A DNA stretch of 64,000 nucleotides, from contig NZ_JAUSXY010000001.1 of NCBI RefSeq assembly GCF_030944625.1, positions 4,278,001-4,342,000 on the forward strand, in the 5' to 3' direction. The notes beneath the pieces are model-generated. The model did not search any database and was not told where the DNA came from. It was given only the letters and a program-made list of their open reading frames with translations. The DNA comes from Arthrobacter sp. SLBN-112. GTDB lineage: Bacteria > Actinomycetota > Actinomycetes > Actinomycetales > Micrococcaceae. Shown piece by piece: positions 1-7,747 of the stretch (its first letter is position 1; each line of letters opens with the position of its first letter). Position numbers and translations under genes: made by a program.

Positions 1-402
1 GTATTCGGCGTCGAAACGGCGCATGAACCCCACCTGGATGCGCTGGTGGCCCAGCGCAACCTCCGCTTCGACGATTTTCCAGGACGATTCGGCGTCCGGG
101 GTGAGCGGCTTTTCGCAGAGGATCGGAATGTCCTTGGCGAGCGCCTTGAGCAGGATGTCCTGGTGCAGGAAGCCGGGGGTGGCGATCAGGACCGCGTTGA
201 CGTCGCCGTTGTTGATGGCTTCCTCGGCGTCGGTAAGGGCGACGGCGCCGGGAATGCCTTCGACGGCGGCCTGGGCGCGGGCAAGGTCGACGTCGACGAC
301 GGCGGCCACTTCTGCTCCATGGATGCGCTTGTTCAGGCGCTGGATGTGGTCTGCGCCCATGCGGCCTGCACCGATGACAGCGACGCGGAGGGTTTCAGTC
401 AT
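1..402 (-). CDS. iolG: Inositol 2-dehydrogenase, partial (3' end beyond window)
   Basis: NAD-dependent Gfo/Idh/MocA-family dehydrogenase that oxidises myo-inositol to 2-keto-myo-inositol in the cytoplasm. The 134 visible residues start at an ATG (400-402 on the complement) and form the Rossmann half. The dinucleotide motif GAGRMG is at residues 11-16, an acidic residue at about 37 follows the second strand, and the family signature EKPL is at 97-100. The substrate-binding C-terminal half lies outside the window. It is the last visible gene of the minus-strand inositol operon, 30 nt after the IolE/IolH-type gene. The Gfo/Idh assignment is certain. The inositol substrate is inferred from the iolC-iolD-mmsA neighbours; scyllo-inositol is an alternative. 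Confidence 0.88.
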   Translation of the reverse strand, partial: MTETLRVAVIGAGRMGADHIQRLNKRIHGAEVAAVVDVDLARAQAAVEGIPGAVALTDAEEAINNGDVNAVLIATPGFLHQDILLKALAKDIPILCEKPLTPDAESSWKIVEAEVALGHQRIQVGFMRRFDAEY

Positions 403-432
403 TGTTCTGTCCTTTGTGGTGTCTGGGGCGGG

Positions 433-1344
433 TTAGCTGACGCTGGTGCGGGAGCCGCAGGACAGCAGGTAGTTTCGGGTGCGCTTGGCGATCGGCATGG
501 GCACATCGAAGGCCACGGGGTACATGTCCTGCTCCACGATGCCGAAGATGGGCCGGTTCAGGGCTTCCACCGCTTCGATGACGGCACGCAGGTCCGGCAG
601 CCCGTTCGGCGGTTCGGTCATGACCCCGGCCAGGTTGGCTGCAGCCCAGGTCATGTTCTCTTCATTGACCTTCTTCAGGATCTCCGGGTTGACCTGCTTC
701 AGGTGCAGGTAGCCGATCCTGTCCGGGTAGTTCTTGATCAGTTCCAGGCTGGAGGCGCCGCAGTATTCGGCGTGCCCGGTGTCCAGGCACAGGTTGAGGT
801 ATTTCGGGTCCGTGGCTGCGAGGAGGGTTTCAATGTCCTCCTGCGCGCCCACGTGCGAGTCTGCGTGGGAGTGGAACTGCTGCTGCAGTCCGAAGTCCTC
901 CAGGAGGGTCTTGCCCAGGCGGTTGTGGCCCGCGAACAGGTCGCTCCATGCCTTGTCGCTCAAGGTGCCGCTTTCCACGGGTTCGCCGGTGACGTCGTCG
1001 CGCCACATGGCCGGGATGACCACGATGTGCTCACCGCCCATGGCAGCGGTGAGCTCGGCGACCTTCCGTGCCGGCTCCCACGCGGCCTCCCACTGGTCCA
1101 GCCCACGGTGGAAGGCGGTGAACACGGTGCCTGCGGTGACTTTGAGGTCGCGCTGCCTCAGTTCCTCCGCCAGGCGGGTGGGATCGTTGGGCAAGTAGCC
1201 GTAGGGGCCAAGTTCGATCCACTTGTAGCCTGATTCGGCCACCTCGTCGAGGAAGCGTTCCCAGGGGGTCTGTTTGGGGTCGTCCGCGAACCACACGCCC
1301 CAGGAGTCCGGCGCCGTGCCGATGATCAGTTTGTTCTCAGTCAT
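433..1344 (-). CDS. Sugar phosphate isomerase/epimerase, IolE/IolH-type TIM barrel
   Basis: A 303-residue AP-endonuclease-2-like TIM barrel. It is probably the 2-keto-myo-inositol dehydratase (IolE) step, giving the dione that IolD hydrolyses; an inosose isomerase (IolH/IolI) is the alternative. The start is the ATG before TENKLIIGTAPDSWGVWF, preceded by AAAGGAACAG on the minus strand. The frame is open a long way further upstream but that part does not resemble the family. Metal-ligand type motifs are visible: FHSHADSHV, then LCLDTGHAEYCG and HLKQV towards the C-terminus. It lies 86 nt after mmsA and 30 nt before iolG. That gap holds a small palindrome, so a secondary promoter is possible. 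No separate iolB-like gene is visible in the window. Confidence 0.78.
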   Translation of the reverse strand: MTENKLIIGTAPDSWGVWFADDPKQTPWERFLDEVAESGYKWIELGPYGYLPNDPTRLAEELRQRDLKVTAGTVFTAFHRGLDQWEAAWEPARKVAELTAAMGGEHIVVIPAMWRDDVTGEPVESGTLSDKAWSDLFAGHNRLGKTLLEDFGLQQQFHSHADSHVGAQEDIETLLAATDPKYLNLCLDTGHAEYCGASSLELIKNYPDRIGYLHLKQVNPEILKKVNEENMTWAAANLAGVMTEPPNGLPDLRAVIEAVEALNRPIFGIVEQDMYPVAFDVPMPIAKRTRNYLLSCGSRTSVS

Positions 1345-1394
1345 TATCTGTTCCTTTGCATCGACTGCTCCGTAGCTGTCGTTCTGGACGTTCA

Positions 1395-1405
1395 AAACGA
1401 CGTTT
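1395..1405. promoter_or_regulatory. Possible operator between mmsA and the IolE-like gene
   Basis: The 11-bp sequence AAACGACGTTT is an inverted repeat with 5-bp arms and a single central base. It lies in the 86-bp gap between mmsA and the next gene, 51 bp before the latter's start. The shape recalls LacI-family half-sites but the spacing differs from the usual CG-centred form. No clear promoter hexamers accompany it. Chance occurrence cannot be excluded. Confidence 0.25.
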
Positions 1406-1430
1406 ACGGAGCAATCGATGGTGATGGTTT

Positions 1431-2960
1431 CTAGTTCGACGGGAAGTTGTAGGAGGCGCCGGAGGCGTGGTGGGTTTCGGGCCAGCGGGAGGTGACCACC
1501 TTGCCGCGGGTGTAGAAGCTGACGCCTTCGGGGCCGTAGATGTGCTTGTCGCCGAAGAGTGAGGCTTTCCAGCCGCCGAAGGAGTGGTAGGCCACGGGGA
1601 CGGGCAGGGGCACGTTGATGCCGATCATACCGACGGTGACACTGCGTTGGAATGTGCGGGCGGCGGCGCCGGAGGAGGTGAAGATGGCGGTGCCGTTGCC
1701 GTAGGGGTTGGCGTTGATGAGCTTGATGCCCTCTTCCAGGGTGTCGACGCGGACCACGACGAGGACGGGTCCGAAGATTTCCTCCTGGTAGGCGGTCATT
1801 TCGGTCTTGACGTGGTCCAGGACGGTGGGACCCACCCAGAAGCCGTTTTCGTGGCCGGGGACCACGAGGTCGCGGCCGTCCACCACCATGGCGGCGCCGG
1901 CGGTTTCGGCTTCGGTGACGATCCGGACGATGCGTTCCTTGGAGGCGGGGGTGATGACCGGGCCCATTTCGGCGCCGGGGGCGGTGCCGTTGTTGACCTT
2001 CACGGCTTCGGCGCGCTCCTGGACTTTCGCCACCAGGGCGTCGGCGGCGTCCCCGACGGCTACGGCGACGGAGATGGCCATGCAGCGTTCCCCGGCGGAG
2101 CCGAAGGCGGCGGCGGCGAGGTGGTCGGCGGCGTTGTCCAGGTCGGCGTCGGGCAGGATGATGGCGTGGTTCTTGGCCCCTCCGAGGGCCTGGACGCGTT
2201 TGCCGTGCTTGGTGGCAGTTTCGTGGACGTACTGTGCGATCGGGGTGGAGCCGACGAAGGAGATGCCGTCCACGTCCGGGTGGGTCAGCAGCCCGTCGAC
2301 GGTTTCCTTGTCCCCGTGCAGTACCTGGAACACGCCGTCCGGCAGGCCGGCTTCCTTCCAGAGCTTGGCGAGCAGCAGCGAGGCGGAGGGGTCGCGCTCG
2401 GAGGGCTTGAGGATGAACGCGTTGCCGGTGGCAATCGCCATCGGCGCCATCCACAGGGGCACCATGACGGGGAAGTTGAACGGGGTGATCCCGGCGACGA
2501 CGCCGAGCGGCTCACGGAAGGAGAAGACATCGATGCCGGTGGAGACCTGGTCCGAGTAGTCGCCCTTGAGCAGGGTGGGGATCCCGCAGGCGTACTCGAC
2601 GACTTCCAGGCCGCGGCCGATTTCGCCTTTGGCGTCGGAGAGGACCTTGCCGTGTTCGGCGGTAACCAGGGCCGCGAGGTCGTCAACATGGGCAGCGACG
2701 AGTTCACGGAACTTGAACAGCACGGCGGTGCGCTTGGCCAGGGAGATGTCGCCCCAGGTGTCGGCCGCTCTGCGGGCGGCGGCGACGGCGGTGTCCAGGT
2801 CGGCACGGTCGGCCAGGCGCAGCTCACCGGAGACAGCGCCGGTGGCCGGGTTGTACACGTTCGTGGTGCGGTCGCCCTGGCCGGCAGTTTCGGCGCCGTT
2901 GAGAAAGTGGTTGATAACGGTTGTCTGTGTATCGGTGGTCTGGGTGGTGGTGGCAGTCAT
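1431..2960 (-). CDS. mmsA: CoA-acylating methylmalonate-semialdehyde dehydrogenase
   Basis: Catalyses NAD- and CoA-dependent oxidation of malonate semialdehyde (inositol pathway) or methylmalonate semialdehyde (valine pathway) to acetyl-CoA or propionyl-CoA. At 509 residues it has the usual family length. The oxyanion-hole motif TPFNFP is near 159-164, FVGST at 235-239, and the nucleophile is Cys293 in AGERCMA. The usual general-base glutamate is absent and ALGGAKNH stands there, as is typical of the CoA-acylating subfamily rather than hydrolytic aldehyde dehydrogenases. It sits 37 nt after iolD in the inositol operon, so it is the IolA step. The start is the ATG before TATTTQ, with AGGAAG upstream. 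Confidence 0.95.
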   Translation of the reverse strand: MTATTTQTTDTQTTVINHFLNGAETAGQGDRTTNVYNPATGAVSGELRLADRADLDTAVAAARRAADTWGDISLAKRTAVLFKFRELVAAHVDDLAALVTAEHGKVLSDAKGEIGRGLEVVEYACGIPTLLKGDYSDQVSTGIDVFSFREPLGVVAGITPFNFPVMVPLWMAPMAIATGNAFILKPSERDPSASLLLAKLWKEAGLPDGVFQVLHGDKETVDGLLTHPDVDGISFVGSTPIAQYVHETATKHGKRVQALGGAKNHAIILPDADLDNAADHLAAAAFGSAGERCMAISVAVAVGDAADALVAKVQERAEAVKVNNGTAPGAEMGPVITPASKERIVRIVTEAETAGAAMVVDGRDLVVPGHENGFWVGPTVLDHVKTEMTAYQEEIFGPVLVVVRVDTLEEGIKLINANPYGNGTAIFTSSGAAARTFQRSVTVGMIGINVPLPVPVAYHSFGGWKASLFGDKHIYGPEGVSFYTRGKVVTSRWPETHHASGASYNFPSN

Positions 2961-2997
2961 GGGGACTCTTCCTTGAGTGGGTGGTGTCTGGAGGAGG

Positions 2998-4971
2998 TCA
3001 GCCGAGCAGTTTGCGCTGGCGTGACTTGTGGTCGGCGTAGGTCTGGAAGGCCTGCTTGGTGGAGTCCAGTTCGGAGACTTGGGAGACGGGGACGTCCCAC
3101 CAGGACTCGGAGGACGGTGCGTCCAGCAGCGGATCGGACTCGACGTGGATCAGGATGGGTCCGCTGCCCTCGGGGGCGGCCTTGGCGTCGCGGATGGCCT
3201 GCTCGAGTTCAGCGATCACCTTCTCCCCCGGTTCGATCCGGATGACCTTCACGCCCAGGGATTCGGCGTTCAGGGCCAGGTCAACGGGCAAGGTCTCGCC
3301 GTCGTCGAAGCTGTGCGCCCCTTCGTCCAGCGCCCGGTACCGGGTGCCAAACCGCTGCGAACCCAGAGATTCGGACAGGGAACCGATGGAGGCGTAGCCG
3401 TGGTTCTGGATCAGGACCACGATCAGCTTGATCCGTTCGGCCACGGCGGTGACTAGTTCGGTGTGCATCATCAGGTAGGAGCCGTCGCCCACCATCACGA
3501 CGACGTCCCGCACGTCCGCGCGGTCCGCACCTGCCGCCGTCGTACTGGCCGCTTCGGCGAGGACTGCACGCTTGACGCCGAGGCCGCCGGGGATTTCGTA
3601 GCCCATGCAGGAGTAGGCGTATTCGACGTGGTAGCCGAATGGGTCCCGGACGCGCCACATCTTGTGCAGGTCCCCGGGCAGGGATCCTGCCGCGCAAATG
3701 ACGACGTCGCGGGCGTCCATGGCCCGGTTGGTGGCGCCGATGATCTCGTTCTGCGCCGGCAGCGGGGTGAACCGGGTATCGAACGCCTCGTCCACGGTGG
3801 CGTTCCAGCGCTTCTTCTCCGCCGCGACCTTTTGCTCAAGGTCGGCCCCGATGCGGTAGCCGCCCAGCGCTGCGTTCAGCTTCACCAGCGCCTTGCGGGC
3901 GTCCGCGACGATCGGGAGGCTGGTGCCGTGCTTGTACGCGTCGAGCGGGGCGACGTTGATGTTGATGAATTTCACGTCGGGGTTCTGGAATGCGGTCCGG
4001 GATGCGGTGGTGAAGTCCTCGTAGCGGGTGCCGATGCCGATGATCAGGTCTGCCTCGGCTGCGATGGCGTTGGCCGCCGTCGTGCCGGTGGAGCCGACCG
4101 CTCCGAGGCTGAACTTGTGGTCCCAGGGCAGGACGCCGACGCCGGCCTGGGTGTTGCCTACCGGGATGCCTGTCAGCTCGGCGAACTTCGCCAGTTCGTC
4201 GTTGGCGTAGGCGTAGAGGACGCCGCCGCCGGCGATAATCAGCGGCCGCTTCGCAGCCCGGATGGCCGCTGCTGCGCGGGCGATGTCGTCGTCGTCGGCC
4301 TCGGGGCGGCGGATCCGCCATTCCCGTTCGGCCAGGAACTCCTCGGGGACGTCGAAGGCCTCGGCCTGGACGTCCTGCGGCAGCGATATGGTCACCGCGC
4401 CGGTCTCGGCCGGGTCGGTCAACACGCGCAGGCCGTGGTGGAACGCCGAAAACAGCTGCTCGGGCCGGTTGACGCGGTCGAAGAACTTGGACAGCGGCCG
4501 GAACGCGTCAATGACAGTGATGTCGTAGGCGTGGGGCTGCTCCAGCTGCTGCAGCACCGGGTCCGCGGCTCGGGTAGCGAAGGTGTCGGACGGCAGCAGC
4601 AGGACGGGCAGTCGGTTGGTGGTGGCCAGCGCGGCACCGGTGAGCAGGTTCGAAGACCCGGGGCCGATGGAGGTACTGATCGCGAAAGTCTGGCGGCGGC
4701 GGGTATGCCGGGCGTAGCCGACGGCCTGGTGGACCTGCGCCTGCTCATTCCGGCCCTGGTAGTACGGCATCAGGGTGGGGTCCAGCTGCTGGCACTGCTT
4801 CAGCGCCTGGCCCACGCCGGCAACGTTGCCGTGACCGAAGATCCCGAACGTCCCCGGGATGAGCCGCTGCCGGTACTGAACACCGCCCACCGTATCGACG
4901 GTGTACTGCTTGGACAGGTATTCGACGACGGCCTGCGCCACCGTCATCCTGCGCGTTCCTGTTGTGCCCAT
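2998..4971 (-). CDS. iolD: 3D-(3,5/4)-trihydroxycyclohexane-1,2-dione acylhydrolase
   Basis: ThDP-dependent C-C hydrolase of the myo-inositol pathway that opens the cyclohexane-dione ring to 5-deoxy-glucuronate. At 657 residues it has the usual length. The N-terminal PYR domain carries GIFGHGNVAGVGQAL and a GRNEQAQVH segment with the cofactor-activating glutamate. The C-terminal PP domain carries the ThDP/Mg motif, GDG at 495-497 followed by Asn at about 523 (QNHGY). It is five nt downstream of the Cgl0159-type gene and 37 nt before mmsA, so it is clearly co-transcribed. It could only otherwise be another acetolactate-synthase-family enzyme, which the length and context argue against. Confidence 0.95.
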   Translation of the reverse strand: MGTTGTRRMTVAQAVVEYLSKQYTVDTVGGVQYRQRLIPGTFGIFGHGNVAGVGQALKQCQQLDPTLMPYYQGRNEQAQVHQAVGYARHTRRRQTFAISTSIGPGSSNLLTGAALATTNRLPVLLLPSDTFATRAADPVLQQLEQPHAYDITVIDAFRPLSKFFDRVNRPEQLFSAFHHGLRVLTDPAETGAVTISLPQDVQAEAFDVPEEFLAEREWRIRRPEADDDDIARAAAAIRAAKRPLIIAGGGVLYAYANDELAKFAELTGIPVGNTQAGVGVLPWDHKFSLGAVGSTGTTAANAIAAEADLIIGIGTRYEDFTTASRTAFQNPDVKFININVAPLDAYKHGTSLPIVADARKALVKLNAALGGYRIGADLEQKVAAEKKRWNATVDEAFDTRFTPLPAQNEIIGATNRAMDARDVVICAAGSLPGDLHKMWRVRDPFGYHVEYAYSCMGYEIPGGLGVKRAVLAEAASTTAAGADRADVRDVVVMVGDGSYLMMHTELVTAVAERIKLIVVLIQNHGYASIGSLSESLGSQRFGTRYRALDEGAHSFDDGETLPVDLALNAESLGVKVIRIEPGEKVIAELEQAIRDAKAAPEGSGPILIHVESDPLLDAPSSESWWDVPVSQVSELDSTKQAFQTYADHKSRQRKLLG

Positions 4972-4976
4972 AGGGA

Positions 4977-5912
4977 CTACTCCGATGCTTCCGTGGTGTG
5001 GTGCAGCAGCGAGGCGGCGGTAGCGACGGCGCCGGCGACGTCCCCGTCTGCGGGATAGAGAAGGGTGCGCCCAACCGTGAGGCCCTGGACGCCCGGAAGG
5101 GCCAGTGCGGCTTCCCAGGTAGCGAAAACCTCATCCTGGGTGCCGTCCGGGTCCCCGCCCAGCAGGACCGTGGGCATGGTGGTGGCCGCCATGACGCGTT
5201 CCATCTCCGCGACGACCGGCAGCTTCATCCAGGTGTAAGCGCTGGTGGACCCCAGGCCCTCGGCGATCGCGATGGACTTGATCACGGCGTTCGTGGACAG
5301 GTCGTTGCGGACCCGGCCGTTCTCGCGGACAGACAGAAACGGTTCCACCATGGCAATGAGCTTCCGCTCGGCCAGCGAATCAATGGCCTTCGCGGTCGCC
5401 TCCAGGGTTGCCACGGTGTCCGGGTCGCCCAGGCAGATGCGGGTCAGCATCTTCCCGCCGTCAGCGCCGAGTGCCTCCAGTGCCGCCGCCGTGTGGCCCG
5501 TGAACCGGTCATCGATCTCGTTGACCAGCCCGGCCAGCCCGCCGCGGTTCATCGAACCGAACACGAGTTTCCCGTCAAGGGCGCCGAGCAGCAGGAGGTC
5601 GTCCATGATGTCCGGGGAGGCCAGGACACCGTCCACGGCCGGGTCGGCCAAGGCGATCTGCAGCCGGTCCAGCAGCTGCCGGCGGTCTGCCATGGCCACC
5701 GGATCAGGCCCGACAGCCAGGGCGCCGCGGGCCGGGTGGTCGGCGGCGACGATGAAGTTCTGCCGTCCCGATTTCAAGCCCGGGTGGCGGCGGCGGGACT
5801 TCGCGGCGCGGGCCACAGCCTCCGGGTCCTCGAGGCGGATGGTGCTCAGGTGCTCGTAACGGCGCGGATCATCATCCACGGCGCGGTTGGAGGCAATCGG
5901 GGTGAGGGTCAC
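4977..5912 (-). CDS. Cgl0159-family (beta/alpha)8-barrel protein, probable IolJ-type aldolase
   Basis: A 311-residue class-I-aldolase-like barrel. By position directly after iolC, as in Corynebacterium and Streptomyces inositol clusters, it probably cleaves 2-deoxy-5-keto-gluconate 6-phosphate to DHAP and malonate semialdehyde. No dedicated iolJ is visible otherwise. Visible segments are FIVAADHPARGALAVG near residue 55, VFGSMNRGGLAG, MVEPF and WMKLP, which contains a lysine in the position expected for a Schiff base. The C-terminal phosphate-binding-like segments are VLLGGD and TVGRTLLYP. The start overlaps the iolC stop by 4 nt (ATGA), so translation is coupled. Family membership is good; the reaction is inference. 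Confidence 0.85.
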   Translation of the reverse strand: MTLTPIASNRAVDDDPRRYEHLSTIRLEDPEAVARAAKSRRRHPGLKSGRQNFIVAADHPARGALAVGPDPVAMADRRQLLDRLQIALADPAVDGVLASPDIMDDLLLLGALDGKLVFGSMNRGGLAGLVNEIDDRFTGHTAAALEALGADGGKMLTRICLGDPDTVATLEATAKAIDSLAERKLIAMVEPFLSVRENGRVRNDLSTNAVIKSIAIAEGLGSTSAYTWMKLPVVAEMERVMAATTMPTVLLGGDPDGTQDEVFATWEAALALPGVQGLTVGRTLLYPADGDVAGAVATAASLLHHTTEASE

Positions 5913-6952
5913 AGTGCTGCTCCTTCGGTGGCAAGCTGCGCATTCGCACCGGAAACACCAGTGCCGGGAACACCTGTGCCGGGAACCGGCCGGCCGCGTT
6001 CTGCCAGCAGCGAGGTGACCTCGGCCGGCGTCGGCATGGCATCCGCGCAGGACAGCCGAGAGGCGACGATCGCGCCGGCGGCATTGGCGTAATCCAGGAC
6101 CTGGGCCAGCGGCCAGCCGGAGAGCAACCCATGGCAGAAGGCGCCGCCGAAGGAATCGCCCGCCCCCAGGCCGTTCAGGGTTTCCACCGGCACGGGCGCG
6201 GAGACAACGCGCTCGGTGCGGGTCTTGGCCATTACGCCCTCGGCACCAAGCTTCACGACGGCGATCTCCACGCCCGCGGCCAGCAACCGGTCCGCCTGCT
6301 CATCCGGGGTGCCCTCCCCCACCGCGACGGCGCATTCCTTGTCATTGCCGATAGCCACCGTAACGTGCGGCAGGACCTTGGCCACCTCCGCCCGGGCCTC
6401 CTCCTCGGACGCCCAGAACATGGGCCGGTAATCCAGGTCCAGAATGGTGAAGTGCCCGGGGGCAAGGCTGGTCCGGGGACGGGCCTGGTGCGCGGCAATG
6501 TGGGCGCTCCGGGACGGTTCCTGGCACAGGCCCGTCACGGTGGACCAGAAGATGCCGGCCTCCCGGACGGCGTCCAGGTCCAGCTCTTCAGCCCTGATCT
6601 GCAGGTCCGGTGCCGTCGGAAACCGGCCGTAGAAGTACAGCGGGAACTCATCAGTGGCGGGCTTGATCGCGCAAAAGGTGACCGCTGTGGGCCAGTCCTT
6701 CACCGGGGTGACGAAGGTGTCATCGACGTTGAACTTGCGCAGTTCGCGGTGGAGGTAGGTGCCGAACGGGTCGTCCCCGGTCCGGCTGATGACACCGGTC
6801 CGGCGGCCATGCCGGGCGGCAGCAACAGCGACATTGGACGGTGAACCACCCAGGTATTTGCCGAAGGAATTAACATCCTCCAGGCCAACCCCGATGTCGT
6901 TCGGGTAGATATCAACGCTGATGCGCCCGATCGTAAGAAGCTCGTGGGTCAC
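5909..6952 (-). CDS. iolC: 5-dehydro-2-deoxygluconokinase
   Basis: PfkB/ribokinase-family kinase that phosphorylates 5-dehydro-2-deoxygluconate, the committed step before aldol cleavage in inositol catabolism. I chose the GTG at 6950-6952, giving 347 residues from VTHELLTIGRISVDIYP. It has GAAAGG at good spacing, and the upstream in-frame extension does not look like the family. The glycine-rich N-terminal motif is GKYLGGSPSNVAVAAAR. The catalytic GAGDSFGGAF motif is at 263-272, with the base Asp266. The C-terminal tail holds a short VPGTG repeat of no known function. It is first in the minus-strand inositol operon, behind a 414-bp regulatory region. Confidence 0.93.
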   Translation of the reverse strand: MTHELLTIGRISVDIYPNDIGVGLEDVNSFGKYLGGSPSNVAVAAARHGRRTGVISRTGDDPFGTYLHRELRKFNVDDTFVTPVKDWPTAVTFCAIKPATDEFPLYFYGRFPTAPDLQIRAEELDLDAVREAGIFWSTVTGLCQEPSRSAHIAAHQARPRTSLAPGHFTILDLDYRPMFWASEEEARAEVAKVLPHVTVAIGNDKECAVAVGEGTPDEQADRLLAAGVEIAVVKLGAEGVMAKTRTERVVSAPVPVETLNGLGAGDSFGGAFCHGLLSGWPLAQVLDYANAAGAIVASRLSCADAMPTPAEVTSLLAERGRPVPGTGVPGTGVSGANAQLATEGAAL

Positions 6953-7042
6953 GGAAATCGTGGACCTTTCTGGTGTGGAACTCGAATCCTTTGAAGGGCG
7001 GGAGCTCCGGAACTGGCAGGCCGTGGTGTGGGCCACATGCCC

Positions 7043-7072
7043 TACTCTTCCCTAGATCAGATGTCCTGTCAA
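7043..7072 (-). promoter_or_regulatory. Probable iolC operon promoter with an operator-like core
   Basis: Read on the minus strand, a perfect -35 TTGACA (7067-7072) is followed at 18 bp by a weak -10, AGAGTA (7043-7048). Between them lies AGATCAGATGTC (read on plus, 7054-7065), which recurs exactly at 18689-18700 in the promoter of the second MFS/SDR pair. Its position between the hexamers would suit a repressor. The -35 is convincing; the -10 and regulator identity are inference. Confidence 0.5.
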
Positions 7073-7082
7073 AAGTTTGTAA

Positions 7083-7266
7083 TGACATACTGACAACACC
7101 CCTGAGCCCATTGACTGCACTCCCACCCGGGCCGGAAGCTACTGCTGGGGAACCGCCAGCGAACCGGTGACATACTGCGCCCGGCCAAACCCGAAGGACC
7201 AGTCGCCCGCAATGCGGACCAAGGGCATGATCGCCCTCCTTCAAGATTTGCACTGACGTACTAACA
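7083..7266. repeat. Three spaced TGACRTACTRACA-like repeats upstream of iolC
   Basis: TGACATACTGACA at 7083-7095, TGACATACTG at 7168-7177 (diverging after) and TGACGTACTAACA at 7254-7266 share one consensus. Their starts are 85 and 86 bp apart, close to eight helical turns. They fill the otherwise gene-free region between iolC and the ArsR gene. The arrangement looks like multiple binding sites for one looping or cooperative regulator, plausibly of the inositol operon. I saw no copy elsewhere in the window. Confidence 0.55.
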
Positions 7267-7319
7267 AAATCCGAAGGAAGGAAACAACCCTTGTGCAAAG
7301 CGCGCCGGAGGGGCTAGCC

Positions 7320-7359
7320 TTAATCAACCGAAAGGTTGATAAACATATAGGTTGATTAA
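7320..7359. promoter_or_regulatory. Inverted-repeat operator of the ArsR/SRPBCC unit
   Basis: TTAATCAACC (7320-7329) and GGTTGATTAA (7350-7359) are perfect 10-bp arms 20 bp apart. A third half-site GGTTGAT (7334-7340) pairs with the first at a 4-bp spacing. The element ends 7 bp before the ArsR-type start codon. This is the usual arrangement for autoregulation by a winged-helix dimer. Confidence 0.65.
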
Positions 7360-7366
7360 GTGAGGA

Positions 7367-7747
7367 ATGACAGTGATCTCCGATGACACGGCTCTGGACG
7401 TGGCCTTCATGGCCCTGGCCGATCCCGTCCGTCGCAGCATCATCGCCCGGCTCAGCAGGGGCCCGGCAACAGTGAACGAATTGGCAGAACCTTTCGAGAT
7501 CTCCAAGCAGGCGGTTTCAAAACACATCCAGGTGCTCGAGCAGGCGGAACTGGTGACCCGGACCAGGGACGCGCAGCGCAGGCCCGTCCATCTGAACCCG
7601 GCGCGGCTTGAGGCATTGACCGCATGGATCGACCAATACCGGCTGGTCCGCGAAGGCCAGTTCCGGAGCCTCGACGCCGTTCTTCGATCAAGCGCCGCGC
7701 ACAGCGGCGAGCCATTCAATGGCGGCCAATCCACCAAGGAGTCATGA
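7367..7747 (+). CDS. ArsR-family winged-helix transcriptional regulator
   Basis: A 126-residue metal-independent-looking ArsR/SmtB-type regulator. The helix-turn-helix runs through ALADPVRRSIIARLSRGPATVNELAEPFEISKQAVSKHIQVLEQAELV (about residues 16-61), followed by the wing RTRDAQRRPVHLNP. The cysteine metal box of ArsR itself is absent. This is typical of the subfamily that pairs with an SRPBCC/AHSA1 protein, as here, where the stop overlaps the next gene. The ATG at 7367 has GAGGA almost touching it. A GTG at 7373 has better ribosome-binding spacing and may be the true start. It is probably autoregulated through the inverted repeat just upstream. Confidence 0.9.
   Translation: MTVISDDTALDVAFMALADPVRRSIIARLSRGPATVNELAEPFEISKQAVSKHIQVLEQAELVTRTRDAQRRPVHLNPARLEALTAWIDQYRLVREGQFRSLDAVLRSSAAHSGEPFNGGQSTKES

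Noticed and set aside
46..1233. Long open frame on the plus strand opposite iolG and the IolE/IolH-like gene
   Set aside because: Its translation is low in complexity and repetitive (Gly/Val/Asp-rich) and matches the antisense of clear genes. Such shadows are common in high-G+C DNA.
1344..2454. In-frame upstream extension of the IolE/IolH-like gene to 673 codons
   Set aside because: The extension is Arg/Pro-rich antisense-like sequence within mmsA. The family begins at the ATG at 1344.
7367..7747. Arsenic-resistance function for the ArsR-type regulator
   Set aside because: It lacks the cysteine metal site and has an SRPBCC partner rather than arsenic genes.
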